DNA of 64,000 nucleotides from Aquilaria yunnanensis (lineage: Eukaryota; Streptophyta; Magnoliopsida; Malvales; Thymelaeaceae). Position 1 is the first letter of the stretch, and the number at the start of each line of letters is the position of its first letter. The stretch is taken from the NCBI GenBank assembly GCA_039654915.1, contig CM077593.1, positions 33,450,501 through 33,514,500 of the forward strand. Reading direction: 5' to 3'. Positions 44,343-54,867 of this stretch are shown here, piece after piece. Under the pieces are notes generated by a model. The model worked only from the letters and a program-made list of their open reading frames with translations. It ran no database searches and had not been told where the DNA came from. The position numbers and the translations under genes were made by a program.

Positions 44343-45391
44343 CACTACAATGCTGATGCAAAATCGTGACTGAAAATTGCAACTGAAAGTCAGTCGCTAG
44401 TTGTTGTTGTCGCTAAGCAGTCGGAATAAAAAATGTTCACTTTTTATTGTGATTGATGGGCTTCTGAAACATTTAGTCACCCACATAGTTGTTGTCTTTC
44501 AGTCGGAAACTTATTATAGATTTGATTGCAGTCACCCTTCAGTTGGTTTTTTAGGTGCCCAATTTGTCTTAGTCGTCTTCTTAGTGGCTAAGTTGATTTA
44601 GAAGTTTTCAGTTTTTAAGGTTTGGGTTTTTTTAGAGTTTAGGGTATATGTATTAGGATTTTTTTTTTGTTTTAGGGATATAGAATTAGGATTTAGGGTT
44701 TTTAAGAAATTAAGGGTATTGGACATAGATTAAGGGTTTGAAATTAGTATAGGGTTAAGGTATTAATTAAATCAATTTAATATAAGGGTTAATTTAGAGC
44801 TTTTTTATGATTTAGGGTTTGTGAATTTTTTTAGGGTTTAGAGATATAGAATTAGGATGGTTTAAGGGTATTTAATTAAGTATTAGGGTATTGAAATTTA
44901 GGGTATGAGATTTGCATTTAGTTAGGATTTAGGGTTAATGGTATAGATTAAGTTTAGGGTTTACAGTTTAGGGTTAATGGTATAGTTTAGGTTTAGCGTT
45001 TAGGGTTTGTGTTTAGGGTTTTGGGTTTAATTAGGGTTTAATGTTTAATTAGGGTTTGTACTTTGGGTTTAGGGTTTACTTAGGGTTTAAGGTTTAATTA
45101 GGGTTTGTGTTTGGGATTTAGGTTTTAGGGTTAATGGTAGTTAGGCTCAAGGTTTAGGGTTTAGGGTTTAATTAGGGTTTAGGTTTTAATTAGGGGTTTT
45201 TATTTAGGGTTTAGGGTTTAATTAGGGTTTGTATTAAGGGTTTAGAATTTAGGATTAATGGTAGTTAGGGTTAGAGTTTAGGGTTTAATTAATAGAGTTG
45301 TATTTAAGGTTTAGGGTTAATAGTAGTTGGGTTTCGGGTGTAGGTATTAATTAGGGTTAGTATTTATGGTTTAGGGTTAATGATAGTTAGG
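44343..45391. mobile_element. Candidate CACTA-like sequence, cut by ATH-1
   Basis: It opens CACTACAATGCTGATG, then has CAGTCGC, AAGCAGTCGG, CAGTCGGAAA and AGTCGTC words within 250 bases, as in the subterminal zone at 25407-25700. The second end is not seen because ATH-1 is inserted at 45392. No coding sequence is evident; the 66-codon frame at 44401-44601 has no known motif. Confidence 0.35.
44620..45390. repeat. Degenerate telomere-type TTTAGGG array
   Basis: About 770 bases made largely of TTTAGGG units and variants (TTAGGGTTTAATTAGGGTTT, GGGTTAATGGTAG), the plant telomere repeat. It is irregular rather than a perfect tandem. A short TTTAGGATTTAGG run at 25690 follows the same CACTA-like words, so the array may belong to that element family rather than to an old chromosome end. 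Confidence 0.65.
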
Positions 45392-46785
45392 TGTTAGGCG
45401 CATAATTCAATGATCAAAGTTGTTTACTTTTCGGCAACTTTGACCGCTAGTGACTTGCATCTCTCCCCTTTTATCTTAGCTTTTTCTTGTTTTCATTGGC
45501 TTTCTATAGGTTGGATGGCGTTGTGGACATAGTGGTTTGGAGCGGGATTGAGCGAGATAGAGTTTGGGCATGCGAAGCTGTTGAAGATAAAATAAAGCGT
45601 TGGTGACACGTCTCCAACGTTAGCGACGTTCTGTCAAATTTTCGGCAATTGGTGATTCGTCGCCGCCATCTTGACCCAGTTGGGGACGCGTCGCCAACGT
45701 CAACTCTGTTTTGCCGAGCCTCGCAATTTTATGGTCCCCCACACTTCCTACCTGATGACCTGTCCTTCGAAGAGGGATTTTTATTCCTTTAGGGTTTTGG
45801 AAGAAAAGGAGAAGAAAGAGGAGGCCTGGGGTATAAATAGGGGAAGGAAATGAAGAGCTCATCATTTACCTTGGCATCATCTTTTTCTCATCTCTTATTG
45901 AGATTTCCACCATTGGAGAAGGCTTGAAGCTTGGAGAAAGAGACTAGGAGTCAAGGAGGCTTAGACTACTAGGATCCATATTTTCCTATTCTCATTTAGT
46001 TGGATTTTCATGGTTAGTTTGTTTATGGGTTTATTGTTGAACAACATGATGGATTGTGAGTAGGTTGTTACATCTCTCTAGGATGACACTTTTTTTTCTT
46101 GCTATTCAATGGATCTCTGTTGATTTTTTATGGATATGGATAACTTGTGTTGCCTATTCTTGTGCTAAATGCTATGTGTTAAAAGGCCACTTCACACAAA
46201 TCACTAATCCCATTTAGTTCTTGAGAGAGGAAGAAAAAGGGATGGAAGAGAAGAATGGGGCATAATAGGTTTATTAGATTAGAGGTAATCTAGGAATTCA
46301 TTAGGTGTTTAAAATAGGGTTAAGGCTTAATCCATCTTAGGTTAAAACATGTGCTTGAGTAATGCCTTGTTTAATCATGGGTGAGCAAAAACTTGTCTTG
46401 AGAAAGGGGTTTTTGAACTTTGAACCTCATCACCACACAAGGGGTGACTATCTTAGGGCTTCAATTAGCTTGGGTATCAAGGAAAGGGAATGAAATCTTA
46501 GGGGGATGGTTTTCACATTTTTAGCCCATTTGACAAGTCTCTTTTAGTACATATTGCATTCCTTTAGCTTAACATCTCACATTGCATTAGTAATTAGCAA
46601 TTTCATCCACTCTATCTTGATACTTTTCCATGGTAGTTTAGGTAGCTTACGTAGTTAAAATTCAAATCTTGGTAAAATCTCATATCTCTTGGGATGATAC
46701 CCATATTTTCCTTTTAGTACATGATAACACCGTATACTTGCGGGTAAATGAGTGTTATAAATGAAAAGCTCTTGGTTTTACAACA
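45392..46785 (+). repeat. ATH-1 left LTR with TATA box
   Basis: A 1394-bp LTR from TGTTAGGCGCATAATTC to TTTTACAACA. TATAAATAG at 45832-45840 is the likely promoter core. CG-rich palindromic words (see 45599-45700) lie 130-230 bases upstream of it. TTAGG (45387-45391) is the candidate target duplication. The small frames at 45620-45865 lie in the LTR and are not genes. Confidence 0.88.
45599..45700. promoter_or_regulatory. CG-rich palindromic motif cluster in the ATH-1 LTR
   Basis: Three imperfect copies of the palindrome TTGGCGACGCGTCGCCAA occur at about 45599-45620, 45649-45667 and 45680-45700, upstream of the LTR TATA box. The right LTR has its versions at about 56541-56632, and the element's interior has three more at 52651-52752. 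Function is inferred from placement. Confidence 0.5.
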
Positions 46786-46792
46786 AAGTTTT

Positions 46793-46810
46793 TGGCGCCG
46801 TTGCTAGAGA
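46793..46810 (+). other. ATH-1 primer binding site
   Basis: TGGCGCCGTTGCTAGAGA lies seven bases after the LTR. It is close to the tRNA-Asp-complementary site used by Athila elements. Confidence 0.8.
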
Positions 46811-46945
46811 TTTTGATTAGATTTTTACCTTGGTTATTGAATGTTGGTTACTCTTGTCTACTTGATTTTTGTCCTTGTAGTTAGTGTGCTCTTCTTTGTC
46901 AATTATAGGTACATCTAGTGCATCACCCAGAGCTCTTGTTCTCAA

Positions 46946-48612
46946 TTGGTACCGCTTGATCCGGAGATTGAAAGAAGCTTAAGGGAACTTCGTTTAAGAA
47001 GCAAGATGGTTGAGGAAGGTAACACTAGTACTTCCGATTCCATCAATATGGAAGGAAATCAAGGAGACAACATGAGGAACCTTGGAAGGGAAAAGAATGT
47101 CAATGCCATGGATCCCAATGGGGTTGAAGAAGTGATGGACAATGGTAATGGTGCTAGAAGAAGAGGTAGACTGCTGCTTGACTACTTTTGTCCTCATAAG
47201 GTGGAGGATCATGATAACATGATAAGACTGGTGCCACTTTGAGGGCGAGCTTTCATGATTCCTAGCCATGTTCTCCAATTAGTTAAAGCACATCTATTCG
47301 GAGGAGCTCTTGATGAAGATCCAAACAACCATATCAAGAGGTTTGTTTGACTATGTGATACTTTTGATTTGGAAAGTGTAAGTGAAGATGTGAAATGGAT
47401 GAGACTTTTCCCTTTTTTCTCTTATAGATGAAGCTATGGAGTGGTTTGAGAATTTGGAGCCTACATCGGTTCATACATGGCAAGAGTTATATGATGCATT
47501 CATTCGGAGGTTTTTCCTATCTCAAAAAGCTTTTAAGCTTAAGAACGAGTTGTTGGCCCTTAGACAAAATGAATGAGAATCACTTGTGGAGGCATGGGTG
47601 TGCTTCAAGAAGATGGTGAAGAGGGTCCCAACTCAAGATATTGATCAAGCTCACCTATTTCATCTCTTCTATAATGAATTGAGTTTAAATACTTACTTGC
47701 AAGTTGATGCCGCCGCTGGTGGTTTCTTATTATTGAAAGATGTGGAGTGTTTTGAATTGTTAAACAACATGGTCAAAAGCCTTGAGCTTAGTGAAAAAAG
47801 GCTCCAAGGAAGGGGAGTGGTTTGTATGAGGTAGACAAGGATACCTCTCTCCAAGCACAACTTTCGGCATTCACTAGCATGCTATTCAAATTGTCAAAAA
47901 ATCAAGATAGGATGAAATTCCAACAAGCTATGGCTAGTGAGGATGTCGAAGAAGTAGAAGATGTGAATTTTGTGTGGTATCGGAATCCTTACCCACCCAA
48001 GCAAGGAGGAGGAAACTTCTTCCTAGGAATTGTCAACATGAAGGGTTCAACTATTCAAATCCAAAAGTTGCTATGCAACCACAAGGTGAGACTTCTAATG
48101 AATCGGATGCTTCTTTGAAGGACTTCATGAAGGGAATGATGAGAGAGTTCATGCATGAAGTGAAGGGGATGGCTAGTGGACAAAAAAAAAAGATTTATGC
48201 ATTGGAAGATGAGATGAAGACTATGTAAGCTAACACTCAAGCATCGATTAAAAATTTGGAAAAACAAATGGGTCAACTAGCTACTTCTATACGGCAACTC
48301 CAAAAAGGGAATTTTATACCTAGTGATATGGATGTCAACCCAATGGAGTCTTGCCAAGCTATTACTCTAAGAAGTGGGATGAATGTGGTGACACAGCCCA
48401 AGGAGCCACCCACTCAAGAAGATTACCTCTCCAAAGACCCATCTTACCGGAAAGTGTTGAAGATGTTCAAGTGTTACCACCAAGCGGTGAGGGAGCTAAT
48501 TCAAAGGGGGAGGCAAGAAATGTGCCCATGCAAGAGGAAGCACCAAAGCATATTCCTCTTCTTCCATACCCCCAAAGGTTTAAGCCTAAGAAGGAAGGCA
48601 CTCAATTTATAA
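46946..48612 (+). pseudogene. ATH-1 gag
   Basis: The Athila-type capsid gene in pieces. An N-terminal segment (VPLDPEIERSLRELRLRSK) is followed by the gag domain: FGGALDEDPNNHIKRF, AMEWFENLEPTSVHTWQEL, YDAFIRRFFLSQK, then FYNELSLNTYLQVDAAAGG. Stops are at 47240 (TGA), about 47348 (TGA) and about 47577 (TGA), with frame changes near 47415 and 47825. A C-terminal stretch (MEKQMGQLATSIRQLQKG, ITLRSGMNV) leads into protease. No ATG fits the natural start, so that may be mutated. Confidence 0.8.
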
Positions 48613-48635
48613 GGTTTATATAAATATTCAAAAAA

Positions 48636-49300
48636 TTGGAGATCAACATTCCTTTCTTAGAAGAAATAAATCAAATGCCTTCATATGCCAAGTTCCTCAA
48701 GGAGTTGATCACCAAAAAGAGGAAGTTCCCTGATAATGAACTCATTTTGATGAAGGAAGAAGCAAGTGCCATTATTCAAAGGAAGATGCCTAAAAAATTC
48801 AAAGACCTAGGGAGTTTCTCTATTCATTTAGACATTGGGTATTTCCATTGTGACAAGGCTTTTTGTGACCTTAAAGGTAGTATTAACTTGATGCCATTAT
48901 CTATTTGTAGGAGCCTTGGTCTTGGAGAGGTAAAGCCTTCATCGATTTGTCTCCAATTGGCGGATAGATCATTCACCTTTCCAAAAGGTTTTTTGGAGGA
49001 TGTGTTGTTTAAGGTTGGCAAGTTCATATTGCCGGTAGACTTTGTAGTGTTGGACATGGAGGAAGATTGAAACATGCCAATCATACTTGGGAGACCATTC
49101 TTCGCTATCGGGAAAGCCGTGATAGATGTGGAAAAAGGTAATCTCACTTTGAGAGCTAATGATAAGGAAATTACTTTCAATCTTGCTCAAGCCATGAAAT
49201 CTATTGATGATGAGATGCCCAAGTGTTTTATGGTTGATGCGATTGATTCTTGTATTAAAGAGATAAAGGGATTTATTGCTTATTGAGGACTCACTTGGAA
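48636..49300 (+). pseudogene. ATH-1 protease
   Basis: Aspartic protease region that would cut Gag-Pol. The active-site loop reads CDLKGSINLMPLS, where the family norm is DLGAS, so the DxG signature is disturbed. Later blocks LADRSFTFPKG, KFILPVDFVVLDM and ILGRPFFAIGKAVIDV are typical. A TGA at about 49068 interrupts the frame just before MPIILGRPFF. Confidence 0.8.
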
Positions 49301-51162
49301 GGGCACTTGTTTTTTGGAATCCATGTGGTGAGGAAGATTATGAAGTAATGAGCACCTTTGTTACCCTTGATTCTTGTGGGAAGTTGAAAGTTCCAAGAAA
49401 AAGGGTAAAGCAACTTTTATCTTGTGATCTCAAGGAAGAGCCTAAGTTGGAGTTGAAGCCACTACCGAAAGGTCTCAAGTATGTCTATCTTGGCAATGGA
49501 GGGTCCCTTCCGGTGATTATTTCTTCTACATTGACTACTTTGGAGGAAGAGAAATTGATTCGAGTGTTAAGGGAGTATAGAGGGGCAATAGCTTGGTCCA
49601 TCTCCGACATCAAGGGAATTAGCCCGAAAATTTGCATGCATAAGATTCTTATGGAAGATGACTTTAAGCCTTCCATTGAAGCTCAAAGAATGTTAAATCC
49701 AAAGATGAAGGAGGTAGTAAAAGAGGAAATTGTGAAGTTGCTTAATGCCGGGATTATCTATCCAATCTCGGATTCCTAATGGGTAAGCCTGGTGCAAGTG
49801 GTACCTAAAAAGGGTGGTACAACTGTGGTGGGCAATAATAACAATGAATGGATTTCTACTCGGTTAGTCACCAAATGAAGAGTATGTTTCGATTATCGGA
49901 AGCTCAACAAGGCTACCCGAAAAGATCATTTCCCGCTTCATTTTATTGATCAAATATTGGATAGGTTGGTGGGGCATGGGTTTTATTGCTTCTTGGATGG
50001 GTATTCGGGCTATAATCAAATTGTGATAGCGCTAGAGGATCAAGAGAAGACTACTTTCACTAATCCTTGGGGTACATATTGCCTTTCGAAGAATGCCATT
50101 TGGACTTTGCAACGCGCCAACAACCTTTCAATGATGTATGATGGCCACCTTTTCGGACATGTGGAAAAATGCATGGAGGTATTTATGGATGATTTTTTGG
50201 TCTTTGGTGATTCTTTTGATGCATGTTTGGATAATCTAGCTCTTGTCTTGAAGAGATGTCAAAAAACTAACTTAGCTTTGAATTGGGAAAAGTGTCATTT
50301 CATGGTTAGCTCGGGTATAGTGCTTGGTCACAAAATTTCTTGTAAGGGCATGGAGGTGGATAGAGCCAAGATTGTGGCCATTGAAAAATTACCTCCTCCC
50401 TCAAATGTGAAAGGGGTTAAAAGTTTCTTAGGGCATGCCGACTTCTACTGGAGATTTATAAAGGATTTTTCCAAGATTGGTAAGCCCTTATGCAACTTGC
50501 TTGAAAAGAATGTGTCATTTCATTTTGATGAAAGTTGCTTGGAAGCATTCAAGATCTTGAAGGAGAAATTGGTGAGTGCGCCGGTGATGGTAGCACCCAA
50601 TTGGGAGGAACCATTTGAAATCATGTGTGATGCTAGCGATTTTTCCATGGGAGCGGTGTTGGGTCAAAGGTAGGAAAAGATTTTTCGAGTTATCTATTAT
50701 GCTAGCAAAACCTTGGATGGAGCTCAACAAAATTACACCACAATGGAGAAGGAGCTCTTGGCGGTGGTCTATGTGGTGGACAAGTTTCGGTCTTACATTG
50801 TGGGTTCTAAAGTTGTGGTTCACATCGATCATGCGGCAATTGGATATTTTTTTATCAAGAAGGATGCCAAACCAAGACTTATAAGATGGATTCTCTTACT
50901 TCAAGAATTTGATTTGGAGGTGAAAGACAAGAAAGGATGTGAGAATCTTGTGGCCGACCACTTATCTAGATTGGAAGGCCAAGAGCAACCTTTAGAAATA
51001 CCTATTCAAGAGCACTTCCCGGATGAAAGTCTATTCAAAGTAGAAGGTAAGTTGCCATGGTATACGGATTATATGAATTATCTAGGTTGTGGAGTCTTGC
51101 CACCAAACTTGTTTCACCAAGAAAAGAAGAAGTTTCAAGCTGATGTCAAACATTATCTTTAG
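49276..51162 (+). pseudogene. ATH-1 reverse transcriptase and RNase H
   Basis: Polymerase blocks in order: LPKGLKYVYLGNGGSLPVII, EEIVKLLNAGIIYPISDS, VCFDYRKLNKATRKDHFPL, FYCFLDGYSGYNQI, FMDDFLVFGDSFD (active site FMDD) and GHKISCKGMEVDRAKI. RNase H follows with MCDASDFSMGAVLGQR, then [17 protein letters not shown], and ends with [12 protein letters not shown]. Stops at 49777, about 49879 and 50671 (TAG after GQR) and 51160 divide it into three open segments. All catalytic motifs can be seen, so decay is by point mutation. Confidence 0.87.
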
Positions 51163-52350
51163 GATGAGCCTCTCCTCTTTCACCGGTGTGCCAACCAAAT
51201 TATAAGGACGTGCATATCAAATGAGGAGGTAAAAGATGTTCTCCCCCATTGTCACTCCTTACCATGTAACGGTCACTTTGGAGCTTCCAAGATGGCAAGT
51301 AAGGTATTTCAAACCGGCTATTATTGGCCATCTTTATTTAAGGATACATATACCTTTGTGAAACATGTGATAGATGCCAAAGGTTAGGAAAAATTTCTAG
51401 GAGGGATGAAATGCCATTGCAAAATATTCTTGAGGTAGAAGTGTTTGATTTAGGGGGTATAGATTTTATGGGTCCGTTTCCTCCCTCATTAGGCAATCAT
51501 TATATTTTGCTTGCACTTGATTATGTTTCTAAATTGGTGGAAGCCATTGCCACCCCTTCTTATGATGCTAATGTGGTTGTCAAGTTCCTTCAAAGGAATA
51601 TTTTTGCAAGGTTTGGAACACCTAGAGCGATTATCTCTGACAAGGGATCACACTTCATCAACAAGACTTTGGCTCAAGCTCTAGTGAAGTATGGTGTGCG
51701 GCATCAAGTGTCCCTCCCTTATCATCCACAAATGAATGGCCAAGCCAAAATTTCAAATCGGGAGATCAAGAATATATTGGAAAAGACGGTGAGTATCAAT
51801 CGAAAAGATTAAACACAAAAGTTGAGTGATGCACTTTGGGCATATCGAACGGCATTCAAGACACCAATTGGAATGTCTCTGTATCAACTTGTGTTTGGGA
51901 AGGCTTGCCAATTACCGGTGGAGTTGGAGCACAAGTCATATTGGGCAGTGAAGAAAATGAAATTTGAGTTAAAGAGTGCCAAAGAAAAGAGAGCTATCCA
52001 ATTGAATGAGTTGGATGAAATCCACCTTGATGCTTATGAGAATGCAAGGATTTACAAGGAGAGAACAAAGCTTTGGCATGATAAGATGCTTGTGAAGAAG
52101 GATTTCCAACCGGGTCAAAAAGTGTGCTTTTTAATTCAAGGTTGAGGTTTTTCTCGGGAAAGTTAAAATCCAAGTGGTCGGACCCGTTTGAGGTGGTTAA
52201 GGTGAAGCCATATGGAGTAGTGGAGCTTAAGGGTCACGATAGATCCATATTTCAAGTCAATGAACAACGAGTAAAAGCCTATTATGGTGATGAACTTTGG
52301 CACATTGGCCAATTGATTTTGGTTGAACTCGATCCTTGAAGGAATAGTCA
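51163..52350 (+). pseudogene. ATH-1 integrase
   Basis: The zinc-binding region (HCHSLPCNGHFGASK, then [13 protein letters not shown]) is split by a one-base slip near 51365. The core shows [17 protein letters not shown] and [16 protein letters not shown], so both Asp positions remain. The catalytic Glu position reads [12 protein letters not shown], Lys instead of the usual Glu. A TAA near 51810 precedes [20 protein letters not shown]. The C-terminal segment (SKWSDPFEVVKVKPYGVVEL) ends near 52338. It is inactive by both substitution and frame lesions. Confidence 0.85.
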
Positions 52351-52650
52351 AAGACGCCTAATTAGAGGCGTAAAACCAAGCACTAGTTGCGAGGCAGCCT
52401 GATTTCCATTATCTTGTCTTTTCACATTCATGAGTTACTTTGTGTTTTCTTTTTGATTTTGTGGTTATTTGGTGTTTTAATGTGTTTTTGTAGGGTTGGA
52501 AAAGCCATAGGAAGGAGAAATGAGGGAATGGACAACACTAGTTCAACATGAGGAAGTATAATTCCTTGATTGGTCAAGGAGTAAGTGAGTAAGTATAGAA
52601 AATTAGGGGGTTAAATTGAAAAAATATTAAAAATTGAGGGTGTGTTCGCA

Positions 52651-52752
52651 AACGTTGGCGACACATCGCCAATTTGAAAAAAAATTACAGAGCGTTCATA
52701 ACGTTGGCGACGCGTCGCTAGAATTTCACCTTCAGCGGCGACGCATCGTCGA
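52651..52752. promoter_or_regulatory. CG-rich palindromic cluster before the ATH-1 extra ORF
   Basis: Three copies of the motif lie at 52651-52674 (GTTGGCGACACATCGCCAA), 52700-52721 (ACGTTGGCGACGCGTCGC) and 52733-52752. They stand directly before a CT-rich leader-like sequence, in AT-rich surroundings, and match the LTR motifs. I infer a second, internal promoter region. Confidence 0.45.
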
Positions 52753-52908
52753 TACTTGAACTGTCATTTTTATCTCTTATGTTTTCGCTTCTCTTCACTT
52801 TTTAACTCACCCCTCCACCAAAGAACCTCTCAACTCTCAAACACTAGCCCTTCCATAAGCCTCACGGTTCGATTTTCTTGTTGGTTTTCCTCTCAAGATT
52901 TGAAGCCA

Positions 52909-53808
52909 GTAAGTTCTTCTCCTAATCTTCTTCTTCTCTTGTCCTTTTTGATGCTTTATTGGGTGTGAATCGTGCATGCTTGTTGGGTCTTGAAGTTGAT
53001 TAATTGCACATTGATTTTATGGATTTCTTGCTTGATTTCGATCTACATTGAGTATATGTATGTATTGGGAGTGTTTTATGATTGGGTTATAGATTTGGAA
53101 TGAAAATCATAGTTAGAAAAATTGCCCACAAAGAGGGCCACGAAATTTTCATGGCAATTTCTTGATGATGCTTATTCTTGTTGGTTGGTGGACTCCAAAA
53201 GTTTTATCTACATGGATTAGGAGTGGGTCAAGCTTGAATTCCTACTAATTTGCTCTAGGGTGCTTGAATTTAACATTTGATTGTTTCCAAAAAAGTGTAA
53301 CTCAAGTTTCTCCATAGGTACTTTGCACAACAATGTGCTTTCATGTGCTTATTGTTTATCTCAATTCTTTGTGTGGGTTGCATCTTGGTATAGCATATTG
53401 TAAGTTTGTGTCGTCAGTTTACACTCGGAAGCATGATTTTCACATGTAGCAAAGGTAAGAATTATGTATGGACTATTGTGGGGATTCTTGTGATAGCATG
53501 TTTATGAGCATACAACTCTTGGCCTAGGCTTCATTCTTTATGATGAATTGCTCGATTAGCAAGTATGTATTGCATATATGCCTAATCCCAACATGCTCAT
53601 GCCTCACAACACTTAGAACAATATCCTAGAGTGCTCCAATATGCTAGAATGAACATGAACTAGGCATTGAAATCTCTCAACTTTGCATGAGCTTTTCTTG
53701 TGTAGTTTTCCAAGTCGAAGTTGTATTCATGGTTGTGAATGCTAGTTCTTTGTCCCGTAATTTTTCATGTAAAAGAATTTGAATTGAATTTTGTGTTTGG
53801 CTTTGTAG
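52909..53808 (+). other. Predicted leader intron of the ATH-1 extra ORF
   Basis: GTAAGT at 52909 follows a CT-rich stretch like a plant 5' leader (52780-52908), and TTTGTAG ends at 53808, six bases before the extra ORF's ATG. The 900-base stretch between is T-rich and without coding sequence. Spliced production of post-pol ORFs is known for Athila-type elements; splicing here is inferred. Confidence 0.5.
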
Positions 53809-53813
53809 GAAAC

Positions 53814-54867
53814 ATGCCTCGCAAGTCGGTGCTAGTTCATTCTCTTAAGGAAAAGGGAAGGGGAAAAAGGATCCGTGAAGAGGAGCCTCAAGAACCTCCT
53901 TATGACAAGAACTGCTTTGTCTCTTCTCGGGGGCACAACTATTTTGAGGGGTTCTCGATCCCTAAGTTGACAATGGAGCGGGGCTTTGACTTCTCCAAGA
54001 AAGAAAATGAGGGTATTCTGAGAGTGTTGGAGAGGCGAGGATGGCAGCACTGGGTTACTCATCCTCGGGCGGAGGTCCCTAAAATACTGATCATGGAGTT
54101 CTATGCGAATCTAATGGGGGGCATATTATTTGAATCACCGGGCGAAGGTTTGCTTTGTGAGGACTCGCAGCTTGCACTACGATGACACACTTATCAACAG
54201 CTTGCTTCAGATCAACCTGTTAATTGGAGAATCAATCAAGGAAGCCACACTTGAGCAGATGGCTCAAATAGTGTGCGGTCACCCCGTCAACTAGACATTG
54301 AGCAAGGATCAGTCTTATAGGAAGCTTTACTTCAGCTCCTCAACTCTCCCACCTGAGATGAAAGCATGGAATTACTTTATCTCTTTTCGCCTCGTCCCGA
54401 CGACTCACGTTCGGGAAGTCACCCCGGATCGTTTAGAGGTCCTATATTGCATTGCATGTGATTTCCGGATAGATGTTGGATGCTTCATCCTCAAGCATAT
54501 CCTTCGTGCCGCAAATTCAAAGCGGGGGAATCTACCCTTCCCACAGTTAATCACTAGTTTTCTTTTGAGGACCGGTGTCGACTTGGAAGACCCCTTGAAA
54601 GTATCTTTGGTCATAAGGCCAATTTTAGTGGACAAACTAAGTGGAGCATCGGCAGGCATTCAAGAAATAGCTTCAGATGAGGAGGAGGAAGACGTTGTTC
54701 ATAAGCAAGAGCAAGTTGAAGAAGAGGAAGAAAAGGAAGAGCAGTTTCAGGAGCAGGATCGGGGAGGAGATGTGCGAGGGGGGACTTATGAGCAATTGAT
54801 CGACCTGGAACATCCGCCCCCAGGTATGATTCTTGAACAACTCCTTTTTATTATTCACTCCTATTGA
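53814..54867 (+). pseudogene. ATH-1 extra ORF (putative plant transposon protein domain)
   Basis: A sense ORF after pol, in the place where Athila elements carry an envelope-like or extra gene. Starts MPRKSVLVHSLKEKGRGKR, a basic segment. Then EFYANLMGG, INSLLQINLLIGESIKE, AWNYFISFRLVPTTHVREVT, LYCIACDFRIDVGCFI and LPFPQLITSFLLRTGVDLE follow the Pfam putative plant transposon protein (Transposase_32-like) pattern. An acidic Glu-rich tail of about 40 residues ends the frame. There is a frame slip near 54175, and TAG at 54292 where a Trp is expected. No transmembrane segment is evident, so it is not a clear envelope protein. Function is unknown. Confidence 0.7.
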
